This document shows, piece by piece, positions 5,781-12,843 of a DNA stretch of 15,287 nt. Origin of the DNA: Actinomycetota bacterium (GTDB lineage: Bacteria; Actinomycetota; Acidimicrobiia; Spongiisociales; ZC4RG35). The notes beneath the pieces are model-generated. The model did not search any database. It was not told the origin of the DNA and saw only the letters and a list, made by a program, of their open reading frames with translations. Made by a program: the position numbers and the translations under genes. How positions within the stretch are numbered: the first letter of the stretch is position 1; each line of letters opens with the position of its first letter. Where the stretch lies: NCBI GenBank assembly GCA_003242515.1, contig QGUS01000011.1:1-15287 (forward strand). Direction: 5' to 3'.

Positions 5781-6265
5781 GCAGTCGGACGATCCCCGGA
5801 GCCGGTCTCGCCAAGGGCATGTGGGTCCTGCTCTACACGATGTTCAGGACCATCTTCCGGCCCAAGAAGTACCTGGCGACGGTCAACTACCCGAAGGTCA
5901 AGGAGCAGCTCGTGCCGCGGGCCCGGGGCGTCATCGCCCTGGACCAGGAGGCGTGCACGGTCTGCATGCTGTGCGCCCGCAACTGCCCCGACTGGTGCAT
6001 CTACATCGAGGGGCACAAGGAGGAGCTGCCGCCGGAGAAGCCGGGTGGCCGCATCAAGGTGCGCAACAAGCTCGACCGGTTCGACATCGACTTCGCCCTC
6101 TGCATGTACTGCGGCATCTGCGTCGAGGTCTGCCCGTTCGACGCCCTCTTCTGGAGCCCCGAGTACGAGTACTCGGAGTCCCGCATGGGTGACCTGATGC
6201 ACGACAAGGAACAGCTTTCTGCCTGGCTCGCCACCGTCCCCGACCAGCCGGAGCTGGAGAAGTGA
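5777..6265 (+). CDS. nuoI: NADH-quinone oxidoreductase subunit I (2x[4Fe-4S] ferredoxin-like)
   Basis: NuoI (162 aa) holds clusters N6a and N6b, which relay electrons to N2 in NuoB. Both ligand sets are complete. The first is CTVCMLCARNCP with Cys60, 63, 66 and 70; the second is CMYCGICVEVCP with Cys109, 112, 115 and 119. An amphipathic N-terminal helix (about 11-28) would anchor it on NuoH. The stretch CPFDALFWSPEYEYSES followed by a Glu/Pro-rich tail resembles NuoI from second NDH-1 clusters of actinobacteria, from memory. With no NuoG in the operon, N6a would be the entry point for electrons from an unknown donor. The GTG start lies in a 4-nt GTGA overlap with nuoH; the TGA stop overlaps the nuoJ GTG in the same way. 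Confidence 0.96.
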   Translation: MSSRTIPGAGLAKGMWVLLYTMFRTIFRPKKYLATVNYPKVKEQLVPRARGVIALDQEACTVCMLCARNCPDWCIYIEGHKEELPPEKPGGRIKVRNKLDRFDIDFALCMYCGICVEVCPFDALFWSPEYEYSESRMGDLMHDKEQLSAWLATVPDQPELEK

Positions 6266-6816
6266 CGTTCGACACCTGGATCTCCGAGCCCTCCAACTGG
6301 GCCTTCTCGGTCGTCGGCCTGGCCACGCTGCTGGCCGGGTTCCGGGTGGTGACCGCCAAGAACGTGGTGCACGCCGCCCTCTTCCTGGTGGGCGCCATGG
6401 GGGGCGTCGCCGCCCTGTTCCTGCTGCTCTCGGCGGAGTTCGTCGCCTGGGCGCTGGTCCTCGTCTACGTGGGAGCCGTGATCATCCTGCTGCTGTTCGG
6501 GATCATGATCACCCGGGCGCCGACCGGCATCGACGAGACCCTGTCGGGGGACAAGCGGGCCCTGCCCGGCGTGCTCGCGGTCGCCCTCTTCGCCCTGATC
6601 ACCTGGGCCTCGGTCGAGGCCTTCGGGGATGCGACCCTCGCCACGATCGGCGACCCGACCTCCACCGACACGCTCGGCGAGATGCTGGTCACCCGCTTCG
6701 TGATCCCCTTCGAGGTGGTCGGCTTCGTCCTCCTCGGGGCCCTGGTCGGCGGCATCACCATCGCCCGTCGTGACCTGACGCCGCTCGAGGAAGAGCAGAG
6801 GGGTGGCCTCGCATGA
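6262..6816 (+). CDS. nuoJ: NADH-quinone oxidoreductase subunit J
   Basis: NuoJ (184 aa) is a five-helix membrane subunit between NuoH/A and NuoK. Hydrophobic segments lie at about 13-27, 36-57, 61-83, 102-119 and 148-168. The family core AEFVAWALVLVYVGAVIILLLF (58-79) holds the conserved Tyr69 and the helix whose pi-bulge rearranges during turnover in known structures. The loop at 84-101 and the region at 120-145 are hydrophilic, and the C-terminal tail is charged. The GTG start overlaps the nuoI stop (GTGA) and the stop overlaps the nuoK ATG (ATGA), so translation is probably coupled. Length is slightly longer than the shortest homologues but ordinary. Confidence 0.95.
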   Translation: MTFDTWISEPSNWAFSVVGLATLLAGFRVVTAKNVVHAALFLVGAMGGVAALFLLLSAEFVAWALVLVYVGAVIILLLFGIMITRAPTGIDETLSGDKRALPGVLAVALFALITWASVEAFGDATLATIGDPTSTDTLGEMLVTRFVIPFEVVGFVLLGALVGGITIARRDLTPLEEEQRGGLA

Positions 6817-7118
6817 CGATCGTCCAGTTCCTGATCCTCGGCGCCGCCCTGTTCTCGATCGGCGTGTACGGTCTGCTCACCCGGCGCAACCTGGTGCTGG
6901 TGCTGCTGTCCGTGGAGCTGATGCTGGCGGCCGTCAACCTGAACATGGTCGCCTTCGAGTCGCTGCTGGCCACGACCCAGGCCCTCGGCCAGGTGTTCAC
7001 CGTGTTCATCATCACGATCGCCGCCGCCGAGGTGGGCATCGGACTGGCGATCGTCATCCTGATCTTCCGCAACCGGCGTTCCGCCAACGCCGACGACATG
7101 ACCCTGATGAGGTGGTAG
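6813..7118 (+). CDS. nuoK: NADH-quinone oxidoreductase subunit K
   Basis: This three-helix membrane subunit (101 aa) is related to MrpC of Na+/H+ antiporters and carries proton-path glutamates. Glu35 in SVELMLAAVNLNMVAF and Glu73 in IAAAEVGIGLAIVILIFR correspond to the two essential membrane glutamates of E. coli NuoK. The protein ends in LMRW, close to the common C-terminal LKW. The ATG start overlaps the nuoJ stop by ATGA. The TAG stop shares its last base with the nuoL GTG, and GATGAGGTGG near the end of nuoK serves as the nuoL ribosome binding site. Confidence 0.97.
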   Translation: MTIVQFLILGAALFSIGVYGLLTRRNLVLVLLSVELMLAAVNLNMVAFESLLATTQALGQVFTVFIITIAAAEVGIGLAIVILIFRNRRSANADDMTLMRW

Positions 7119-9142
7119 TGGTGGCTTCCTCGCTCCTGCTCGCAGCCGATGCGCACTTCGGCACCGAAGGCGGGTTCTTCCACGACACCGCCGGCGTGAT
7201 GATCGCCCTGCCCTTCGTGGCGTTCCTGGCGATCCTCGCCTTCGGGAAGCGGCTGCCCAACCAGGGCGGCGAGATCGCCGTCGGCGCCCTCGCCATCAAC
7301 TGCATCTGGGCGGTCGCCATGTTCGTCCAGAACATGGTCTCCCCGGTGGTGACCGAGTACGTCTTCGAGATCGGCCGGATCGGCTCGGGGCTCTCCTTCG
7401 AGCTCGGGTGGGTGATCGACGGCCTCGCCGTGATGATGTACCTCCTGGTCAACGTCGTCGGCGTCCTGGTGTTCACCTACGCCATGGGGTACATGCACGG
7501 CGACCGCCGGGTGCCCTGGTTCTTCGCCGCCTTCTCCCTGTTCGCCGGGGCGATGCTCGTGCTGGTGTCGGCCCCGAACCTGATCCAGCTGATCCTCGGC
7601 TGGGAGGGCGTCGGCGTGGCCTCCTACTTCCTGATCGGCTTCTACTGGGAGGACCTGGCGAACGTGAAGGCCGGCAACAAGGCCTTCATGGTGAACAAGC
7701 TCGCCGACGTGGGCCTCCTCCTCGGAGCCGCCATCCTCGGCGTCGTCATGGGCACCTTCTCCTTCTCGGAGCTGGAGCACCTGGCCGCCGAGGGCTCGGC
7801 CGCCCTGGGCGGTGTGGCGGTGACCGCCGGCCTGCTCCTGTTCTTCGGCGCCATGGGCAAGTCGGCGCAGTTCCCCCTCCACATCTGGCTGCCCGACGCC
7901 ATGGCTGGCCCCACCCCGGTGTCGGCCCTCATGCACGCCGCCACCATGGTCACCGGCGGCATCTACCTGATGGCCCGGACCTTCCCGCTGTTCGAGCACC
8001 TCGCCACGGACGCCCGGGTCGTGATGGTGACGATCGGCACCATCACCCTCTTCGCCATCGGGCTCCTCGCCCTGGTCGCCGACGACATCAAGAAGGTCCT
8101 GGCGTACTCGACCGTCTCCCAGCTCGGCTACATGATGACGGCGGTGGCCGCCGGCGGTTACACGGCCGGCGTGTTCCACCTGTTCACCCACGCCTTCTTC
8201 AAGGCGCTGCTCTTTCTCGGCGCCGGCTCGGTGATCCACGCCGTCCACTCCAACAACATGTCCGACATGGGCGGCCTCAAGGAGCACATGCCCACCACCT
8301 ACCGGACGTTCGTGATCGGCTCCCTCGCCCTGGCCGGCATCTTCCCGCTCGCCGGCTTCTGGTCCAAGGACGAGATCCTGGCCACCCTCGGTCACGAGGG
8401 CTGGACCGCGGTGATGTGGATCGCCATCGGCGGCGCCTTCATCACCGCCTTCTACATGGCCCGGTGCATCGCCCTCACCTTCCACGGCACCTACAAGGGC
8501 CACGGCCACCCGCACGAGTCGCCGTCGATCATGACCGGGCCGCTGGTCGCCCTCGCGGTCCCGTCGGTCCTGTTCGGCCTCCTCAACATCCCGGGCGTCT
8601 CGATCCCGGGCATCGGGAGCTTCACCGAGTGGCTGGCGGTCCGCGGCGTGCCCATGGGTGACCACCACGCCGAGTCCATCGACTTCTTCCTCGCCGGGGT
8701 CGGTCTCGCCGCCGGCGTCCTCGGCCTGCTCTTCGGCTGGCTGCTCTACGGCAAGGACAAGGAGACCCAACAGGCCCGGGACAGCTTCGAGATCCCGCTG
8801 CTCTACCCGCTGTTCCGCCGCAAGTACTTCCTCGACGATCTCGCCGACGGGATCACCCACGCCACGATGGGTCCGGTCGCCCGCTTCGTGAACTGGACCC
8901 ACACCTACATCATCGACGGCATCGTCAACGCCGTCGGCGGCCTGATGGTCTTGCTGGGCAGGTTCGTCTACAACGGTCTCGACCAGCGGGGCGTCGACGG
9001 GATCGTCAACGGTCTGTCGGCGATCACCGACGGGGCCGGCGGCGTGGTCCGCAAGTGGCAGACGGGTCGCGTCCAGCAGTACGCAGCCGCATTCGTCGGT
9101 GGCGCAATCGTGCTCGCAGCCGTGTTCATGTTCGTGATATAG
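7118..9142 (+). CDS. nuoL: NADH-quinone oxidoreductase subunit L (antiporter-like)
   Basis: NuoL (674 aa) is the distal antiporter-like subunit of the membrane arm. Its key charged residues are present: Glu163 in GWEGVGVASYFLIGFYW and Lys248 in GKSAQFPLHIWLPDAMAGP. The conserved THAFFKALLFLGAGSVIH segment and WSKDEIL follow. The C-terminal part carries a charged stretch, GKDKETQQARD, before RRKYFLDDL, then the region expected to form the long lateral helix and final membrane anchor. Length is within the family's range. The start is uncertain: GTG at 7118 (sharing a base with the nuoK TAG, GAGG 5 nt upstream) and GTG at 7121 (GAGG 8 nt upstream) are both good and differ by one residue. The gene is followed by a 25-nt gap, the largest in the operon. 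Confidence 0.95.
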   Translation: MVASSLLLAADAHFGTEGGFFHDTAGVMIALPFVAFLAILAFGKRLPNQGGEIAVGALAINCIWAVAMFVQNMVSPVVTEYVFEIGRIGSGLSFELGWVIDGLAVMMYLLVNVVGVLVFTYAMGYMHGDRRVPWFFAAFSLFAGAMLVLVSAPNLIQLILGWEGVGVASYFLIGFYWEDLANVKAGNKAFMVNKLADVGLLLGAAILGVVMGTFSFSELEHLAAEGSAALGGVAVTAGLLLFFGAMGKSAQFPLHIWLPDAMAGPTPVSALMHAATMVTGGIYLMARTFPLFEHLATDARVVMVTIGTITLFAIGLLALVADDIKKVLAYSTVSQLGYMMTAVAAGGYTAGVFHLFTHAFFKALLFLGAGSVIHAVHSNNMSDMGGLKEHMPTTYRTFVIGSLALAGIFPLAGFWSKDEILATLGHEGWTAVMWIAIGGAFITAFYMARCIALTFHGTYKGHGHPHESPSIMTGPLVALAVPSVLFGLLNIPGVSIPGIGSFTEWLAVRGVPMGDHHAESIDFFLAGVGLAAGVLGLLFGWLLYGKDKETQQARDSFEIPLLYPLFRRKYFLDDLADGITHATMGPVARFVNWTHTYIIDGIVNAVGGLMVLLGRFVYNGLDQRGVDGIVNGLSAITDGAGGVVRKWQTGRVQQYAAAFVGGAIVLAAVFMFVI

Positions 9143-9150
9143 GGATCGAT

Positions 9151-9160
9151 GGAGGAGAGG
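9151..9160 (+). promoter_or_regulatory. Strong ribosome binding site of nuoM
   Basis: The purine run GGAGGAGAGG lies 7 nt before the ATG at 9168. It is by far the best Shine-Dalgarno sequence in the operon and occurs at the one junction where genes are separated by a real gap (25 nt), where coupling to upstream translation would be weakest. Confidence 0.8.
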
Positions 9161-9167
9161 CCTTCAC

Positions 9168-10751
9168 ATGGAATGGTTCGATAGCTGGGCACTACCACTG
9201 GTGGTCTTCGTGCCCCTGGTGGGTGCGCTCCTGATCGGGCTCATCCCCAAGGAGCGCGAGGACGCCATCAAGGGCGTCGGTCTCGTGACCGCGCTCGTGG
9301 CGTTCGTGGTGAGCATGGGCGTCGTCGCCGGCTTCGACTACGCAGCGAGCGGCTACAACGTCTATCAGTTCGAGGTCAACCTCCCGTGGATCGGGGCGAT
9401 CAACTCCAACTTCCACCTGGGCGTCGACGGGATCAGCCTGCCTCTCCTCGTCCTCTCGACGTTCATCGTGGTCCTGTGCGTGATCTACTCCTGGAACCAC
9501 TGGGATGAGCCGAAGAACCCGAAGGCGTTCCTCATCCTCATGCTGATCCTGGCCACGGGCATGAACGGCACCTTCGTGGCGCTGGACCTGGTCCTCTTCT
9601 TCATCTTCTTCGAGGTCGTGCTCCTCCCGATGTACTTCATGATCGGGATCTGGGGCGACCGGACAATGAGGAAGGTCCCGGGCTTCAAGAGGGAGGTCGA
9701 GACCCGGCTCTACGCCTCGATCAAGTTCTTCATCTTCACGCTGTTCGGCTCGGCGTTCATGCTGCTGGGCTTCCTCGCCCTGTACCTCCGGTCGGGCGAG
9801 CTCCTGGCGGCCCGCACCTTCGACATTCCGGCCCTCACCGAGCTCGGCGCCGCCGGTGCGTTCACCGGCACCTTCGCCGCCCTGGTGTTCGCCGGCATGT
9901 TCCTCGGCTTCGCGGTGAAGGTCCCGATGTGGCCGCTGCACTCCTGGCTGCCGGACGCCCACACCGCCGCCCCCACCGTGGGCTCGGTGCTCCTGGCGGC
10001 CATCCTCCTGAAGCTCGGTGGCTACGGCTTCATCCGCATTGCCATCCCGATCCTCCCGGAGCAGGCCCGGGCCTGGGCCCCGGCCATCGCCATCCTGTCG
10101 GTGATCGGGATCATCTACGGCTCGCTGGCCTGCCTCGCGCAGACCGACATGAAGCGGCTCATCGCCTTCTCGTCGGTCGGCCACATGGGCTTCACGATGC
10201 TGGGCGTCGCCACCCTCACCGACGTCGGCATCAACGCCTCGGTGATCGGCATGGTCGCCCACGGTCTGATCACCGGCCTGCTGTTCTTCCTCGCCGGGTC
10301 GATCCATCACCGGTACCACACCCGTGAGATGGCCCGCCTCGGCGGGAACATGAAGCTGATGCCGGTCCTCGGCGGCATCCTCGCCTTCACGGCGATGGCC
10401 TCGCTGGGCCTGCCCGGCCTCGCCGGCTTCTGGGGCGAGTTCATGTCGCTGGTCGCCTCCTACAACCCGCTGCCCGGGCTGCCGCTCGGCGTGTTCCGGA
10501 CGGCGATGGTCGGTGGCGCCATCGGCACGGTGCTGACGGCCGGCTACATGCTGATGATGCTGCAGAAGGTCAACCTGGGTGAGCCCAAGGAGGAGTGGCT
10601 CGGCCACGAGTTCCACGACGTCGACCGCTACGAGGCGCTGGCGTGGATTCCGCTGATCATCCTCACGGTGGCCGTGGGCTTCTACCCGAAGATCATCTTC
10701 AACGTGACCACCGACAGCATCACCGCCCTGGTCGACATGGTCTTTGGATGA
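9168..10751 (+). CDS. nuoM: NADH-quinone oxidoreductase subunit M (antiporter-like)
   Basis: NuoM (527 aa) is the middle antiporter-like subunit, with about 14 membrane helices. Hallmarks are Glu149 in FFEVVLLPMYFMIGIWG, Lys251 in AVKVPMWPLHSWLPDAHTAA and the FSSVGHMGFTMLG segment. LGLPGLAGFWGEFM follows in the broken-helix region. The loop after IWG is extended by a charged stretch, RTMRKVPGFKREVETR, where many homologues have a short GGERR-like turn; it lies in a loop and should not affect the core. The ATG follows a strong Shine-Dalgarno sequence. The TGA stop is 9 nt before the nuoN TTG and overlaps the ribosome binding site of nuoN. Confidence 0.97.
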   Translation: MEWFDSWALPLVVFVPLVGALLIGLIPKEREDAIKGVGLVTALVAFVVSMGVVAGFDYAASGYNVYQFEVNLPWIGAINSNFHLGVDGISLPLLVLSTFIVVLCVIYSWNHWDEPKNPKAFLILMLILATGMNGTFVALDLVLFFIFFEVVLLPMYFMIGIWGDRTMRKVPGFKREVETRLYASIKFFIFTLFGSAFMLLGFLALYLRSGELLAARTFDIPALTELGAAGAFTGTFAALVFAGMFLGFAVKVPMWPLHSWLPDAHTAAPTVGSVLLAAILLKLGGYGFIRIAIPILPEQARAWAPAIAILSVIGIIYGSLACLAQTDMKRLIAFSSVGHMGFTMLGVATLTDVGINASVIGMVAHGLITGLLFFLAGSIHHRYHTREMARLGGNMKLMPVLGGILAFTAMASLGLPGLAGFWGEFMSLVASYNPLPGLPLGVFRTAMVGGAIGTVLTAGYMLMMLQKVNLGEPKEEWLGHEFHDVDRYEALAWIPLIILTVAVGFYPKIIFNVTTDSITALVDMVFG

Positions 10752-10760
10752 GGTGGTGAT

Positions 10761-12236
10761 TTGAGCTTCGAAGTCGACTACCTGGCGCTTGCGCCCGAGC
10801 TGGTGGTGGTTGCCACCCTGCTCGTGGTGCTCGCCCTCGACCTCGTCCTGCCGCGGCCGCGGAAGTACTGGACGGCGACCGTTGCCGTGGCCGGCACGGC
10901 GCTGGCCCTGCTGCCGCTGGCGGCGCTGGCCATGGACGGGACCGTGCGGTCGATGTTCGACGGCTCGTACGTGGTCGATCAGTTCGCCCTGGTGCTCAAG
11001 GGCCTCTTCCTGATCGCCGGGTACATCGTCTTCCTGATGTCCCACCAGTACATCGAGTCCGACCGGTACTACCAGGGCGAGTACTACCTGCTCCTCCTGG
11101 CCTCCATGCTCGGCTCGATGGTCATGGCCTCGTCCCGTGACCTCATCGTCCTCTTCGTCGGCCTCGAACTGACCACCGGCCCCCTGTACATGCTCGCCGG
11201 GTGGCGCAAGGGCGACATGAAGTCGAACGAGGCCGCCATGAAGTACTTCATCCTCGGCGTGCTCTCGACGGCGATCCTGCTGTACGGCGTGTCGCTGCTG
11301 TTCGGCCTCACCGGCGAGGTGTCCTTCGCCGGCATCGCCGCCGCCACCGCCGGCATGGAGGCCCAGCCGCTGCTCACCATGGCCGTGCTGTTCATACTGG
11401 CGGGCTTCGGGTTCAAGGTCTCCGCGGTGCCGTTCCACTGGTGGGCCCCCGACACCTACGAGGGCGCGCCGACGCCGGTGACCGCCTACCTGTCGGTGAG
11501 CTCCAAGGCGGCGGGCTTCGTGGCCATGCTGCTGGTGCTCTACCTGGCGATCCCGTCGCTGTCCGACATCTGGGCCCCGATGCTGTGGGTCCTGGCCGCC
11601 CTGTCGATGACGATCGGCAACCTGTCGGCGCTCCGGCAGACCAACATCGTCCGCCTGCTCGCCTACTCGTCGATCGCCCAGGCGGGCTTCATGATGGTGC
11701 CGTTCGCCGCGGCCGCCGTGTCCGGGGCGGACCTGGAGGAGGCCTTCTCGGCGACGATCATCTACCTCGTCGTCTACGCCCTGATGAACCTCGGCGCCTT
11801 CGCCGCGGTGATCGCCGGCGCCCGGACCACACAGTCCGGCGAACTGTCGGCGTGGGCGGGCCTCGGCCGGGTCGATGCCCGGATCGGCGTGATGATCGGG
11901 ATCTTCTTCTTCAGCCTTGCCGGCATCCCGCCGCTCGCCGGCTGGTTCGCCAAGTTCGTGATGTTCCGCTCGGTGATCCTCGCCGGCGGCACGGCCACCG
12001 TCGTCCTGGCGATCATCGCCGCGATCAACGCGGTGATCTCCCTCTACTACTACGCCAAGGTGGTGCGGTCGGTCTGGATGGACGAGGCCACGAAGGACCT
12101 GCAGGTGTCGGCTCCGGCGGGCTCGCTCCGGCTGGCGCTGGGCGTGTCCGTGGCCCTCACGGTGCTGATCGGCATCTACCCGGCGGCGGTCACGTTCGTC
12201 ACCGAGGCCTCCAAGGTCCTCGCCACCGGCGGCTGA
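10761..12236 (+). CDS. nuoN: NADH-quinone oxidoreductase subunit N (antiporter-like)
   Basis: NuoN (491 aa) is the proximal antiporter-like subunit. It has Glu136 in VGLELTTGPLYMLAGW, the SNEAAMKYFILGVLSTAILLYG segment, and Lys219 in GFGFKVSAVPFHWWAPD followed by TYEGAPTPVTAYLSVSSKAAGF. SIAQAGFMMVPF and GIPPLAGWFAKFVMF follow further on. The start is TTG at 10761, supported by GAGG (10750-10753) 7 nt upstream and by the protein beginning just before the first membrane segment; nearby GTG codons are out of frame. It is the last nuo gene. Its TGA ends 3 nt before the stop of the convergent acetyltransferase gene, with no visible terminator between them. Confidence 0.96.
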   Translation: MSFEVDYLALAPELVVVATLLVVLALDLVLPRPRKYWTATVAVAGTALALLPLAALAMDGTVRSMFDGSYVVDQFALVLKGLFLIAGYIVFLMSHQYIESDRYYQGEYYLLLLASMLGSMVMASSRDLIVLFVGLELTTGPLYMLAGWRKGDMKSNEAAMKYFILGVLSTAILLYGVSLLFGLTGEVSFAGIAAATAGMEAQPLLTMAVLFILAGFGFKVSAVPFHWWAPDTYEGAPTPVTAYLSVSSKAAGFVAMLLVLYLAIPSLSDIWAPMLWVLAALSMTIGNLSALRQTNIVRLLAYSSIAQAGFMMVPFAAAAVSGADLEEAFSATIIYLVVYALMNLGAFAAVIAGARTTQSGELSAWAGLGRVDARIGVMIGIFFFSLAGIPPLAGWFAKFVMFRSVILAGGTATVVLAIIAAINAVISLYYYAKVVRSVWMDEATKDLQVSAPAGSLRLALGVSVALTVLIGIYPAAVTFVTEASKVLATGG

Positions 12237-12239
12237 CCG

Positions 12240-12818
12240 TCAGCGCGCCATCTCGCCGCGGCGCATCGCCCGGTACTCCCGGTCGAGCAGCGACCAGTGG
12301 CTGTGGTCCACCCAGTTGCCGCGGATCAGCAGCTCCTCCCGGAGCACGCCCTCCTTGGTGAAGCCCAGCTTCTGGGCCACCCGGTCGGAAGCGTGGTTGC
12401 CGACCGCGATCCGGAGGACGGCCTTGTGCTGGCCCATGGAGTCGAACGCCTCCTGGAGGATCCGGTCCACGGCCTCGGTGCAGATGCCCTTGCGGGTCTC
12501 GTCGGTGCGGATCCAGTAGCCGATCTCGACGATCTTCCCGAGCCGTGACACCGGCCAGAAGGAGACGTTGCCGATGTGGCGGTCCGGGTCGTGCTTCCAG
12601 CGGATCGAGTAGTCCCAGGCCCGGTCCTCGCGCCACGCCGCCATCGACTCCCGGAGGAAGGCGACGGTGTCTGCGGAGCTGTAGTCCATGCGCGCCCAGG
12701 GAAGCCACTGGTTCAGCTCAGCCAGGGAGGAGCGGATCGCCTCGTCGAGGGTCGCCGCATCCCGTCTGGTGAATCGCTGCAAGATGAGGCGATCCGTCTC
12801 GAGGACTGGCCGGGGCAC
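12240..12818 (-). CDS. GNAT family N-acetyltransferase, RimJ/RimL type
   Basis: This 192-residue protein opens with the RimJ/RimL-type start VLETDRLILQRFTRRDA and contains the GNAT acetyl-CoA site. The core strand and loop are EIGYWIRTDETRKGICTEAV (98-117). The helix with NHASDRVAQKLGFTKEG (141-157) follows, then VDHSHWSLLDREY near the end. This branch acetylates protein N-termini, antibiotics, polyamines or other small amines; the target here cannot be told from sequence. The usual small residue in the acetyl-CoA loop appears as Cys113 (RKGICTEA), a modest variation. The GTG start is supported by TATCCT exactly six bases upstream, with no Shine-Dalgarno sequence. It is convergent with nuoN (3-nt gap) and divergent from the Nudix gene (25-nt gap). 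Confidence 0.92.
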   Translation of the reverse strand: MPRPVLETDRLILQRFTRRDAATLDEAIRSSLAELNQWLPWARMDYSSADTVAFLRESMAAWREDRAWDYSIRWKHDPDRHIGNVSFWPVSRLGKIVEIGYWIRTDETRKGICTEAVDRILQEAFDSMGQHKAVLRIAVGNHASDRVAQKLGFTKEGVLREELLIRGNWVDHSHWSLLDREYRAMRRGEMAR

Positions 12819-12830
12819 GGGATCAGGATA
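12819..12830 (-). promoter_or_regulatory. Leaderless promoter of the GNAT gene (TATCCT-N6-GTG)
   Basis: On the minus strand, TATCCT (12825-12830) is followed by six bases and the GTG at 12818. This is the third instance in the window of the same TANNNT-N6-GTG geometry, which predicts a transcript starting at or next to the start codon. Confidence 0.55.
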
Positions 12831-12835
12831 GGAGG
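12830..12835 (+). promoter_or_regulatory. Ribosome binding site of the Nudix gene, abutting the divergent -10 box
   Basis: AGGAGG lies 8 nt before the TTG start at 12844 and decides that start over the in-frame ATG at 12856. Its first base is also the outer base of the -10 box used by the divergent GNAT gene, so the 25-nt gap carries signals for both genes. No convincing promoter for the Nudix gene is visible; it must lie inside the 5' end of the GNAT gene. Confidence 0.6.
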
Positions 12836-12843
12836 ACGCTACG

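Larger units (their letters stand above)
2141..12236 (+). other. nuo operon, 11-gene complex I without nuoEFG
   Basis: Eleven genes run in the order A-B-C-D-H-I-J-K-L-M-N. The junctions are 10-nt (A/B), 20-nt (B/C), 1-nt (C/D), 4-nt (D/H, H/I, I/J, J/K) and 1-nt (K/L) overlaps, then gaps of 25 nt (L/M) and 9 nt (M/N). Nothing interrupts the series and no terminator is visible inside it, so a single polycistronic message with translational coupling is the simplest reading. The usual nuoE, nuoF and nuoG between D and H are absent. The operon ends 3 nt before the stop codon of the convergent GNAT gene. Confidence 0.93.

Noticed and set aside
4700..5790. Hidden or degenerate nuoE, nuoF or nuoG remnants
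   Set aside because: I looked for thioredoxin-fold Cys motifs, FMN/NADH-binding glycine loops and NuoG cluster motifs around the D/H junction and the rest of the operon. None is present and the genes overlap, so this is true absence and not decay within the window.
7112..7120. GTG at 7112 as the nuoL start
   Set aside because: It overlaps the GAGGTGG ribosome binding site and has no site of its own; GTG 7118 or 7121 fits better.
6755..8902. Minus-strand open frame of 715 codons opposite nuoK and nuoL
   Set aside because: The product is His/Gly/Glu/Asp-rich and lacks any domain. This is the usual antisense echo of hydrophobic, GC-ending codons; nuoL is unambiguous on the other strand.
9192..11438. 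Minus-strand open frame of 748 codons opposite nuoM and nuoN
   Set aside because: Same reasoning: low-complexity His/Glu/Gln/Arg composition with no motifs, opposite two well-defined complex I subunits.
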